In this document: piece after piece, positions 1 through 9,052 of the stretch | Position numbering within the stretch: the first letter of the stretch is position 1 | Layout: the number at the start of each line of letters is the position of its first letter | NCBI RefSeq assembly: GCF_900111395.1 | Contig: NZ_FOHV01000013.1 | Location: forward strand, 1 to 64,000 | Origin: Thorsellia anophelis DSM 18579 | GTDB lineage: Bacteria; Pseudomonadota; Gammaproteobacteria; Enterobacterales; Thorselliaceae | Direction of reading: 5' to 3' | Length of the DNA stretch: 64,000 nucleotides | The notes under the pieces: model-generated | What the model was told of the DNA's origin: nothing | Seen by the model: only the letters and a program-made list of their open reading frames with translations | The model's database searches: none | Program-made: the position numbers and the translations under genes

Positions 1-264
<264 letters not shown>

Positions 265-3200
265 CTTGGGAAGAAATTAGTAACTGGTCAGAACTAACAG
301 CTACTCTAATTACTAATCAACTTTACCCCGGTTCTATAATAGAGCCAAGTCTTGTTTTTACTGGTCTTAGAACGGCTGCGTTAAAAATTCCTGAAGAGGC
401 AACTGGAAAACGAATCGGCTTTATTTATAAAGCTCATGCTAAGCATGGTGTACCATTTATTGGCTCTACCATTAAAGTGTGGGATTTAAATTATCATTTT
501 GCACAAGAACCACCAGATAAAGGCGCTTCGGCCCAATTTCCAAATGAAGGAAGTAAAACATTTTTAATTACAGGTCCCAAAGCTGGAGGGATTGTTCAAC
601 CAAAAATTGTACCGCCGGTAATTGAATCACTGCGAATTACTGGTGAATTTGCGCTCGAGAAACAGTTAAAAGCTGATTATAATTTTATCTCAAATGGAGA
701 TGATAATGCAGAGGATAGGTCCCTTTTTTGGTGGGGGGGTGAGGGGACAACGGCCTCTTTAGCAAATACAAATATTAATTCTGGTAGTCTTGATTCTCTT
801 TCTGAAGTTTTAACAGAATCTCATTTAGGGCAGGTGCTAGAAGTATCTGTCTTGCCGATAAAATTAGAGAGCAACCAGTTAATACGAGGACAGGTTGTCA
901 CTGTTACAACGCGAGATGAGAATAATGACATACAATATGCGCCAACTTTATCTGAGTTAAGTATTGTTAGTCGATTTACTGAAGCTGAAGGTATTGTCGT
1001 TAATGATCTAATTTATGGTCAGTATAAAATGCAATTTGGAACTGATCAGGAAGATATCTCTCTTTATGAATGGCGAAGCGCTTTAACAAATGACATTATT
1101 CAAGCTGGTCCCACATTACCGGCTAGAGCTAATGCAGGTTCACAGGGACTCACTTCTCCATTAATACTAACTTCAGATTTAGTCGGAGACCATTTGGTTC
1201 TGACCATTTTTCCTCTTGATGGTAAAGAACTAAAGGGGCAACCAAGAAGTGTCAGCACTACAAACATTCAACCTTTACCTCGAGTGGATAATTTAACAAT
1301 TATTTATGATACAACAGAGACAAATGAACCACCACCACTTGGGTTAGAAGTTAATCAAGTTATCCGCGGTACCTATGAGTTTACCAGTTATACCCAAGCT
1401 GAAGATCGTTCACTTTATAATTGGGAAGTTGGTGATGATGAACTGATTCAAAATGGTACCGCACAAAATGGTACTATACCAGCTATTCAAATTCAGCCTG
1501 AATATGTAGGTAAATCTATTCGTTTGATTATTAATGCCGTTGATAGCGTTAATCGTATTGGAAATCTTGAAAATGTGTCAACTGATATTGTTAAGCAGTT
1601 ACAACCAGAAGTGAGTGATCTTAGAATTATTTATTTAGATGATAATGATGTATTTTTAGTCGATCATGCTATAAAAGGCCAGTATAGATTTATTCCTGTG
1701 GATAGTTCTACTGATAATTCAAGCTATGCATGGCAAATAAAAGCAACTGGAGCCATCCTAGAAAGTGGTGAAACAACGAGTGAAAATGGATTAGGGCAAA
1801 CTCCAGAGTTTATCGCTCCATTAAGCGCTGCGGGTGAGGTACTTACCCTTATTATTTATCCTAAAGATAGTTCAGGTAGAGATGGTCAGCCTCAAACAGC
1901 TGATTCTTTAATTGTAGATTATCTTTATCCTATTATAACAGATATAGGACTTATTTATCCTCGCAATATGCCAGACGGATTAATTTCAGTTGGACAACGA
2001 TTAGGTGGTTTTTATAGCATTAATGAAGGTGAAAATCCTTTTGATAAATCTGAGTATGAATGGAAAGTTATTGGTTCAGGAGTGGTATTAGGTAAAGGTC
2101 AAACAACTAAACCTCCTGCTGATCCTTTAGGATATATCTCTCCAGTTGTTGTTCCTGCACATGCACTAGGAGACGTGATTCAACTCACCGTTGTGCCAAT
2201 TGATACAAAAGGAATACGAGGTAGAGAAAGGACAGTTCAAACTGGTGAGATACAATACTTATTCCCTTATATTGATCAGCTAGCGTTTATTAATGGTAAT
2301 CAAGATAATTTTGAAGAGGTTGAATATCGAGTTGGCCAATCTCTTGCGGCCACATACCGTTTTCATTCTAGTATTAATAGTCCTGATAATTCAATCTACG
2401 AATGGTCATTAGTCAATCAGAATGAAGTTTTAAAAACAGGCGATACAACAAGATTCCCAACTGGGCAGGGTTTGGTAACAGAGTTTATCATCCCAATAGA
2501 AGCAATTGGAGATATTCTTAGATTAACTGTATTTCCTTTTGATGGTAATGGATTAGACGGGCCAGAGAATGAAATTGATACGACAGAGATTCTCTACCAA
2601 ATTCCCGAAATTAGTAATTTAAGAGTTGATTATATTAGCTTTGATAATCTTAATCCTCCAGGTGAAAATTCTGTATTTAGAGCGAGTTATCAATTTATTG
2701 GTATAGAGGGTACAACCGATATGTCCACTTATCGCTGGATGATTTATTCAACAGACGAAACGCTTCGAGAAACAATTGTAGAAGGTGCGTCAGTTGTAGA
2801 TGAATCTCGAGGGTTAAGCTTTATCCCTGACTTACCTATGGAACCTAGATTTTCAGGGAAAGTATTAGAACTCAAAATTTTGCCTATCGATTCTAATGGA
2901 AAAAATGGAATAGAATACTCACATATTATAGGATCTACTGACTATATAGCGCCGCAAGTGAAGGATGTTTTTGGGCAGATTATGGATGCGAATTCTCAAT
3001 TCCCAACTTTGGCAGGTCGTTATGAATTTATTCCAGGAACTAACGCTCTTGATAACTCAACGTTTCAGTGGGTGCTGAGCTCAACAGATGAAGTTTTATT
3101 AGAAGGGCAGACTGTTCGTTTAAATGGATTAAGAATTGCAGCTATACCAGGGTTGAATATTCGGCGCTCAATGATAGGTGATACCGTTATTTTACGAGTC

Positions 3201-3272
3201 ACACCAGTTGACGGGCTGGGTGAATCAGGAACAACACGAACACACCCTATTTTTATAGATAGTGGACCATAA
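265..3272 (+). pseudogene. Ig-like-repeat surface protein, 5'-truncated by the IS insertion
   Basis: A long frame runs from the IS boundary to 3272. The apparent GTG start at 477 is not real: the same frame is open back to about 265, and its residues (TWEEISNW, later TGKRIGF and GSTIKVWD) line up with WESIQSWED, IGKYIGF and GSPIKVWD in the intact protein at 52321-54585. By that comparison about 136 N-terminal residues, including the signal peptide, are missing. The remainder carries about eight Ig-like repeats of 90-100 residues, each with a core like D-x-S-x-Y-x-W followed by G-D/E-x-L-x-L-x-I-x-P-x-D-x-x-G. Such arrays form rods in exported adhesins. It may belong to the SinI-type autotransporter-associated proteins, but that name is a guess. 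Without promoter or signal peptide it is probably not made. Confidence 0.75.
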
Positions 3273-3321
3273 CCCAGAATACACTTTTATAGCTAGTTAT
3301 CTTATATTAATATCATGTTGT

Positions 3322-3663
3322 TTACTTAATACAAATCAAGATGCAGGCTTTGGTATCATTAGGCTCTACTAAATTAATGTGAGTGATATCAATTCCTGCA
3401 GATTGAAATAATTTGAGTATATTGAAACTATAGGATGTATTTGAATGCTTAGTCACAATAGAATCGATTTGATTTTCAATATGGGCTCTTAACCAAAATA
3501 TATTCTATGATTGAATTAATAAGGAATAACGAGTTTTAATCAACAATTCAATTACTCATCACGAGTATGATGGTGCGAAGTTTTTTCTCATAAGTCGATT
3601 CAATTTTTTGCTATCAAGTTTCCCAATTTTAGAAAGCAGAGGTTTTTCCTTCAGGCTGTTCAT
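3322..3663 (-). pseudogene. Decayed gene with in-frame stops, unknown family
   Basis: On the minus strand a single frame reads as ordinary protein for about 114 codons from an ATG at 3663 to a stop at 3322, but it is broken by stop codons: two adjacent TGA near 3560 and one TAG near 3506. Residues on both sides look coding (for example NSLKEKPLLSKIGKL at the start and HINLVEPNDTKACIL near the end). I do not recognise the family, and no ribosome binding site is visible before the ATG. It fills much of the gap between the broken surface protein and traL. It could also be chance openness in AT-rich DNA. Confidence 0.4.
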
Positions 3664-3799
3664 TTAAACTAATCTGAATTTTAAATGATTTTTTACTTAA
3701 CCTGAATTACTAATAGATTAAATTAAATTAGAACTATTGGTTATCCATCAATATATTATTCATACATCATTGTTTTAGTAAATTGAAACAAGGAGACGT

Positions 3800-4081
3800 A
3801 TGAAACCTATTAATATCCCCCAACTTATCGATGAGCCTCCACATTTTTTATTATGGAGTGCGGATGAAATGGCGCCAATTATGATTGGACTTGTAATTGG
3901 CATCATTCTTAATCAAGCTCTTATTTTAACTATTGTCGGTTTGCTTATCACCAAAATATATAGACGTTACCGCAATGGTAAGCCAGATGGATATTTGCTT
4001 CATCTTATCTACTGGATTGGTCTATTGCCCTCTCGAGCGAACACGATTCCTAACCCCTTTACGCGCAGGTATTTGCCATGA
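3800..4081 (+). CDS. traL: TraL, F-type T4SS pilus assembly protein
   Basis: A 93-residue inner-membrane protein, close to the usual TraL length (about 91 in F). It begins with the family signature INIPQLIDEPPHFLLW...DE, followed by two hydrophobic segments (about residues 27-50 and 65-80) around a basic stretch (YRRYRNGKPDGYLLHL). TraL is the VirB3-like part of the F-type system and is needed for pilus assembly in the inner membrane. A good ribosome site (AAGGAG) precedes the ATG. It is the first gene of the secretion cluster and overlaps traE by four bases (ATGA), which implies translational coupling. Confidence 0.9.
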   Translation: MKPINIPQLIDEPPHFLLWSADEMAPIMIGLVIGIILNQALILTIVGLLITKIYRRYRNGKPDGYLLHLIYWIGLLPSRANTIPNPFTRRYLP

Positions 4082-4659
4082 AATTTTTTAAACTTGCGAC
4101 TAACTGGCAATCTTTGAATTTAGAAAACCGATACCTAAAAGTGATTATTTTGTTTCTATTTACCTGTTTGATACTGCTCTGCATTATGAATTTCAATAAA
4201 GAAGTCATAGTGACATTAGTACCTCCTAATTTAAGTCATGACGTGACAGTTAAAAAAACGACAGCGTCTAAGACCTATCTCAGTTCTTGGGCACTTTATT
4301 TTGCAGATTTAATTGGCAATGTGAGTCCAGGTAATGTGACCTTCATAGAACAAGCTATCTCACCGATGCTTGCTCCTGAAATTTATCAGTTAGTTATCGA
4401 TGTACTTCTTATGCAAACTCAACAAATACAAGATGACAATGTCACATTAAGTTTTCAACCGAGGCAAATAGAAACTGAGGAAAATTCAGATAAGATTTTC
4501 GTGACAGGCTATTCTTTTATTTCAGGGCTTGCAGGTAAAGTCCAAAGAGAATTACGAACCTATGAATTTATTATCCAAATTAACCAATATGCTCCTACAT
4601 TGATTTGGATGGATACCTATGAAGGCCAACCAAAACTAAATTCGAAAGTAAAGGGATAG
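4078..4659 (+). CDS. traE: TraE, F-type T4SS core protein (VirB8-like)
   Basis: A 193-residue protein with one N-terminal membrane segment (about residues 22-40) and a periplasmic domain, matching TraE of F/SXT-type systems. Visible family features are a VP(P)NLS stretch after the membrane segment, the ALYFADLIGNVSPGN block, and a conserved middle with P(x)7YQLV. TraE is the VirB8-like scaffold that links inner-membrane and periplasmic parts of the conjugation apparatus. The start overlaps the end of traL and order and strand match other F-type operons. Confidence 0.9.
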   Translation: MKFFKLATNWQSLNLENRYLKVIILFLFTCLILLCIMNFNKEVIVTLVPPNLSHDVTVKKTTASKTYLSSWALYFADLIGNVSPGNVTFIEQAISPMLAPEIYQLVIDVLLMQTQQIQDDNVTLSFQPRQIETEENSDKIFVTGYSFISGLAGKVQRELRTYEFIIQINQYAPTLIWMDTYEGQPKLNSKVKG

Positions 4660-4724
4660 CCTAATTAAAAAATAATATTACGCAATATTGTTAGACAATT
4701 AACCAAACAAGAAAGGAATCTTTT

Positions 4725-5813
4725 ATGACCAATACAACTATTAGCATGTTTATTCAAACTCGATTAAGGATAAACCATTATCCCACCTATCGCGCTTTAA
4801 AAGCTAATTTAAAGCGTGGTTTATTTAGCATAATAATAGCATCCCATCTACCAATACAAGCTCATGCAGATATACTTGAGCCGATTGCACAAATATCAGA
4901 ATACGTCCTTAGCGACGAAGTCATGTCTGAACGTGCGGAAAAGTTAAACGTTGAAGAATCAAATCTCAATACTGAAGATGGAGAGATAAATAGTATGAAT
5001 AATATCGAGGTAGCAGACGGCGAAATGATTCATTTAGAAAATGTAGAAAACTCTTTGATGGATGAGAATATGGATGAGGGAAATGAGCAATTATTAAAAC
5101 AAGATATACACATGGACAAAAATTCAGTTCAAATTGACGAGATAACAGATAATCATTATTTGGTTGAGCTAGGTGTGAATTTTTTGCTACCTATCGCTGT
5201 GAATCATCTCAATCGGATAGAAACACCTTTTATACAGCCCGAAATTAAAACGAGTAGTGAAGCAGTAATCGAAATTGAGGGGAATGTGCTTTATGTTTTA
5301 GTCAATCACAACGAACCTGTTTCTTTATTTATTACAGAATCAAATCAATCTCACCGAGCTATCTCTTTAACTCTAGTTGCTAAACGGATACCACCTCGAA
5401 CTGTGACATTAGAGATACTGAATCTAGATAATATTGCCCATAAACAATGGACGACATATCCCAAAGACATTAAATCAAAAGATTATATCAGCAATCTGAA
5501 AACTATATTGACAGCTGTTGCAAGAAATGAATTACCAAGTGGCTACACACAAAGACGGACACAATTAACCCAAGACTTAGTTTTATGTTATCAACTAGGC
5601 GTTGATCATGGTTTATCCGATGCGATTACATTAATTGGCGAAGAGTTAATTGTTTATATCACTAAAGTTACAAATCTTACGCAAGAACAAGTTTCATTGA
5701 ATGAAGCCTCTTGTAAAGGCTTCTTAGTCAAAGCGATTAGTTTTTTTCCTTATCAAAAATTACAACCAGGGCAGTCTACTGAGATGTTTGTGGTAACAAA
5801 TCGAGCAAAATAA
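4725..5813 (+). CDS. traK: TraK, secretin-like T4SS protein, enlarged
   Basis: TraK forms the outer-membrane-associated ring of the F-type channel together with TraV and TraB (VirB9-like). The protein is 362 residues, longer than F TraK (about 242). It has a long basic leader with a hydrophobic stretch ending in an AHA cleavage-like site near residue 47, then an acidic, Asn/Glu/Met-rich low-complexity segment (about residues 65-140) that I do not know from other TraK proteins. The C-terminal two thirds show the TraK pattern (hydrophobic beta strands, SSEAVIEIEGNVLYVLV, LTLVAKRIPPRTV). It is preceded by an AAGGA ribosome site and followed by traB. Confidence 0.8.
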   Translation: MTNTTISMFIQTRLRINHYPTYRALKANLKRGLFSIIIASHLPIQAHADILEPIAQISEYVLSDEVMSERAEKLNVEESNLNTEDGEINSMNNIEVADGEMIHLENVENSLMDENMDEGNEQLLKQDIHMDKNSVQIDEITDNHYLVELGVNFLLPIAVNHLNRIETPFIQPEIKTSSEAVIEIEGNVLYVLVNHNEPVSLFITESNQSHRAISLTLVAKRIPPRTVTLEILNLDNIAHKQWTTYPKDIKSKDYISNLKTILTAVARNELPSGYTQRRTQLTQDLVLCYQLGVDHGLSDAITLIGEELIVYITKVTNLTQEQVSLNEASCKGFLVKAISFFPYQKLQPGQSTEMFVVTNRAK

Positions 5814-5884
5814 GACCTTTATTCAATACATTGAATCACTTTAACTAAGTAGATTTAATTCGGCCAATCATTAGGAAAATGATA

Positions 5885-7222
5885 ATGAAACAGTTATGGG
5901 AAAATTTAAGTGATGCGCATAAACGCTTGATTGTTGTCATTAGTATGCTTGGCATCGTTGCAATATTCATTTATCTCATTATGCCAAGTCAACCATCTGA
6001 TAATAAAATGCCTTCAGGACCAACGATAAAACACGTCTTAACTGATACCAATACACGTGAAATCAGTTTAAATAGTTTATCGGCTCAATTAAAAAGACTC
6101 GAGTTGATGAACGATCAATTAAAAAAAGAAGTCAATACACTATACCAAGAGACACAGTATTTAAAAAAAATCCAACATGAGACGCAAAAGCAAAATAAAT
6201 CATTCGTTAACTCTGAGCAAACTGAAGTCATCTCTTCATCAGTACAAATACCACCTAACCCAGTTAAGGCTCAGTCCAAAGAGTTAATTGAAGAGAGTTC
6301 GCCAATATCACCAGAGAACATAATAATAAATAAGCCAGGCACAACGGTAGATTTTAATGATGATTCTGAGCTTAATAACTTAAGTTCAGATGCAAGAGCA
6401 ATAAAAGCCACAGGGATTGCTAAAGATATCTTACCGGTATATCAATCAATTGAGCCAAACAGACGATTTTATGAGGCGATAGAGACCTCAGGCAATATAG
6501 TAGTAAATAATGGTATCCAGCCTACACCAAGCGCAATGGCAATCCGAACTATTTCAAAACCTGTGATAGAAATAGTCGAAGATAAACCTACTCCTGAATC
6601 TATTCGCCTTTTAGCGGGCTCTATAATCCAAGGTCGATTAATTACGGGCATGGATGCACCAACACATGATTCTGCCAAAAGAGAGCCATTTCCTGCTTTA
6701 TTAAGGATACAAAAAGAAGCGATTTTACCTAATCGACATCGCAGTGATATACGAGAGTGTTTTTTAATTATGGGAGGGTATGGCGATTTAAGTTCAGAGC
6801 GAGCCTATTTAAGGGGTGAAACGCTCTCATGCGTTTTAGAAGATAACAATGTGATTGAAACGCCGCTAGAAGGGTATGCTGCTGGAGAAGATGGAAAAGC
6901 GGGTATTCGCGGGCGGTTAGTTTCAAAACAGGGTCAATTAGTGGCTAAATCAATGATGGCCGGATTTTTACAAGGGCTTTCAGGTGCATTTGATGTTAAT
7001 CCAATTCAGGCGATACAGATGAATGATATAGGCAGAACGCCACTCTACCAAAGTGTATTGAGTAGTGATGCACTGCAAGGTGCTGCAATTAAAGGTACAG
7101 GAAAGGCGCTCGATAGGATTGCAAAATTCTATTTAGATATGGCTGAGAATATGTTTCCTGTGATTGAGATTGATGCTGCAAGAGAAATTGAAATTATAAT
7201 TACTAAGGGTTTAGTACTATAG
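5885..7222 (+). CDS. traB: TraB, VirB10-like T4SS channel protein
   Basis: TraB spans the envelope and connects the inner-membrane ATPase complex with the outer-membrane ring. The protein has a short cytoplasmic N-terminus, one membrane segment (about residues 18-36), a coiled-coil region with LKRLELMNDQLKKEVNTLY, a linker, and the C-terminal TraB/TrbI (VirB10) domain with LLAGSIIQGRLITGMDAPT, CFLIMGGYGDLSSERAYLRGE and GRLVSKQGQLVAKSMMAGF. I chose the ATG at 5885 because AGGA at about 5873 is well spaced to it; an in-frame ATG at 5879 is too close. Gene order traK-traB-traV is the usual one. Confidence 0.9.
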   Translation: MKQLWENLSDAHKRLIVVISMLGIVAIFIYLIMPSQPSDNKMPSGPTIKHVLTDTNTREISLNSLSAQLKRLELMNDQLKKEVNTLYQETQYLKKIQHETQKQNKSFVNSEQTEVISSSVQIPPNPVKAQSKELIEESSPISPENIIINKPGTTVDFNDDSELNNLSSDARAIKATGIAKDILPVYQSIEPNRRFYEAIETSGNIVVNNGIQPTPSAMAIRTISKPVIEIVEDKPTPESIRLLAGSIIQGRLITGMDAPTHDSAKREPFPALLRIQKEAILPNRHRSDIRECFLIMGGYGDLSSERAYLRGETLSCVLEDNNVIETPLEGYAAGEDGKAGIRGRLVSKQGQLVAKSMMAGFLQGLSGAFDVNPIQAIQMNDIGRTPLYQSVLSSDALQGAAIKGTGKALDRIAKFYLDMAENMFPVIEIDAAREIEIIITKGLVL

Positions 7223-7298
7223 TTTTAAAAGACATGATTAATAACCTAACTAAGCGGTTTAAAAGTAACTGCTTATACTGATCAAAATTAAAGGAATG

Positions 7299-7751
7299 AT
7301 GAACAAAATGAGAATGTTTCAGACAACAAGAATTAAAATAAAAATAGTATATTTAATAAGCCTCTGTTTGGGTGTCATTCTACTTGTTGGATGTAGTCAA
7401 TTAGGAATAGGTCAAGCAGAGTATAGTTGTAGCGGCATGCCAAATGGTGTGAAGTGTCTTTCGGCAAGTGAGGTATATGCATTAACTGATACCCATGATT
7501 ACACAACAAATAAGATAACCACAAGCAGGGATATTGAAGCATCACAGTTTCATCCACTCCTTGTTAATTCAGGAAATACCACACAATTATCTAAATCAGC
7601 AATGGCGTTTAGTAATTCGACTAGAACAGAGGCAAAAATTATGCGCATCTTGATCACGCCTTGGGAAGATGGTGAAGGGGATCTTCATCTTGGAGAATTT
7701 ATTCTCACGGAAGTTGAACCTGCCAAATGGATTATCGGACAAGGGTATTGA
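7299..7751 (+). CDS. traV: TraV, T4SS outer-membrane lipoprotein
   Basis: TraV is the VirB7-like lipoprotein that anchors the TraK/TraB ring in the outer membrane. The protein is about 150 residues with a basic N-terminus, a hydrophobic stretch and a lipobox (LLVGC) whose cysteine would be lipidated. A second short cysteine motif follows (YSCSGMPNGVKCLSASEVYALT), as in other TraV proteins; C-x-G-M/x-P-x-G-V-x-C is typical. Start is uncertain: ATGs at 7296, 7299 and 7308 all follow the same AAGGA, and 7299 has the best compromise in spacing. Confidence 0.88.
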   Translation: MNKMRMFQTTRIKIKIVYLISLCLGVILLVGCSQLGIGQAEYSCSGMPNGVKCLSASEVYALTDTHDYTTNKITTSRDIEASQFHPLLVNSGNTTQLSKSAMAFSNSTRTEAKIMRILITPWEDGEGDLHLGEFILTEVEPAKWIIGQGY

Positions 7752-7803
7752 TTGTGATGTTGCTAGGCCATCAATTTTAATTCAACATGACATGGAGTGT
7801 TAT

Positions 7804-8229
7804 ATGCATATTTTAAACCAATTAAATTCTATGATAATTTTAGTACCGCGCAATAAAAACAACCATTCGCATAAGTACTTAAACCGGTTTTTAGGGCAAA
7901 CATGCCTGCTTGCTCTATTTTCTGTGCTCTTTATAGAGCCTGCTTTTGCAGGATCTGGAGGAGATGCGTTTAGTGATGTATGGGACACATTAAAGGAATG
8001 GACACAAGGCACTTTAGGACGAATTGTCGCAGGGGCAATGGTGTTAGTCGGAATAGTGGGGGGGATTGCAAGGCAAAGTTTAATGGCATTTGCGCTTGGA
8101 ATCGGTGGCGGAATGGGACTTTATAATACGCCAACAGTTGTTGAAAGCGTGATGTCTGCAACGCTACCTTTAGCATCTGAGTCAATTGGTTTGACTATTC
8201 CAGCAATTGCAATACTAATCACACCTTAA
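7804..8229 (+). CDS. traA: TraA-like conjugative pilin precursor
   Basis: This is the probable pilin. The frame is open from 7669, but that overlaps traV; the ATG at 7804 has GGAG eight bases upstream and gives a 141-residue precursor. It has a long leader with a hydrophobic stretch ending in EPAFA, a clear signal-peptidase site, then a mature part of about 84 residues with two hydrophobic helices (GRIVAGAMVLVGIVGGIA and LMAFALGIGGGMGLY), the layout of F-type pilins. It sits between traV and dsbC, the pilin position in SXT/IncA/C-type clusters. A strong hairpin follows directly, so pilin may be made in excess of downstream proteins. Confidence 0.82.
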   Translation: MHILNQLNSMIILVPRNKNNHSHKYLNRFLGQTCLLALFSVLFIEPAFAGSGGDAFSDVWDTLKEWTQGTLGRIVAGAMVLVGIVGGIARQSLMAFALGIGGGMGLYNTPTVVESVMSATLPLASESIGLTIPAIAILITP

Positions 8230-8240
8230 TCGGCTTGCCA

Positions 8241-8269
8241 AAAAGACCTACATGGAGTGTAGGTCTTTT
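8241..8269 (+). terminator. Strong hairpin after the pilin gene
   Basis: A perfect 12-base-pair stem (AAAAGACCTACA / TGTAGGTCTTTT) with a 5-base loop TGGAG and a T-rich end lies 12 bases after the traA stop and just before the dsbC ribosome site. It looks like an intrinsic terminator. Because the downstream tra genes run in the same direction with no obvious new promoter, it may act as a partial terminator that lowers expression after the pilin. Confidence 0.8.
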
Positions 8270-8287
8270 ATTCTATAAGGATTTAGA

Positions 8288-9052
8288 ATGATAAAACAAA
8301 ATATAATTTTCAGCTTTTCATTATCTTCTTACTTAGGCATTAAATGCTTCATGATGAAAAAAATCCATCAGGTTATGATTAGCATGCTATTTCTAATTGC
8401 TCCTTTTTCGTTTGCAAGTGGAGTAATGAATCAACCCGTTATTGAAGATATGGTGCAAATAGGTCGGGGTATTCATGCCATATCGGACGGTGATTCTATT
8501 CGATATATGACGGAAAATGGTCGATTTATATTGGAAGGCACAATCTACGATCTTTGGCAACAGCGCTTATTGACTGGATATCAAGACATCCTAAGCGCTG
8601 TCAGCACGATTGATCTAAGTAAATTAGATTTTGATCTTACAGCACTGTCCCCTATAAAGCTTGGTAGTGGTAAGCGTGATGTAATTCTTTTTATTGATCC
8701 ATACTGTCCGTATTGCCATCAACTTCTTAAAGAAGCCAATACACTAATAGCGGATTATACGTTTTGGGTGATTGCACTGCCTCTGTTAGGGGAGAAATCA
8801 ATCAATGCAGTGAAATCACTTAATTGTCAGCCAAGTCAACAGGATGCACTAGAGCAATTATTAGCTAATGACATTTCACTAGAAAATGCTAACTGCGATA
8901 GTATTTTTCATTATGGCGTCATACAAAAACGGATGATTACCGCTCAAATATTTGGTATTGCATCTGTACCATTTATAATTAATCATCTTGGTCGCATTAA
9001 GCAAGGAATGCCTGAATCTTTAGCAAAGTGGTTAAAAGACACAAATGAATAA
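8288..9052 (+). CDS. dsbC: DsbC-like periplasmic disulfide isomerase
   Basis: A DsbC/thioredoxin-fold protein of 254 residues. The active site is FIDPYCPYCHQLL (CPYC) near residue 141, with a cis-proline segment SVPFIINH near the C-terminus. The N-terminal half has the DsbC dimerisation pattern (DSIRYMTENGRFILEGTIYDLW). An export signal lies at about residues 22-43 (MMKKIHQVMIS...FSFA). The start at 8288 has AAGGA six bases upstream; the internal ATG at 8351 would give a more normal signal peptide but has no ribosome site. DsbC genes follow traA in SXT and IncA/C elements and help fold cysteine-rich TraU, TraN and TraH. It overlaps traC by eight bases. Confidence 0.88.
   Translation: MIKQNIIFSFSLSSYLGIKCFMMKKIHQVMISMLFLIAPFSFASGVMNQPVIEDMVQIGRGIHAISDGDSIRYMTENGRFILEGTIYDLWQQRLLTGYQDILSAVSTIDLSKLDFDLTALSPIKLGSGKRDVILFIDPYCPYCHQLLKEANTLIADYTFWVIALPLLGEKSINAVKSLNCQPSQQDALEQLLANDISLENANCDSIFHYGVIQKRMITAQIFGIASVPFIINHLGRIKQGMPESLAKWLKDTNE

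Noticed and set aside
477-3272. A separate gene starting with GTG at 477
   Set aside because: The frame is open upstream to the IS end and matches its relative; 477 is internal.
7669-7803. N-terminal extension of the pilin gene
   Set aside because: It overlaps the traV end in another frame; the ATG at 7804 has the ribosome site and gives a normal pilin precursor.
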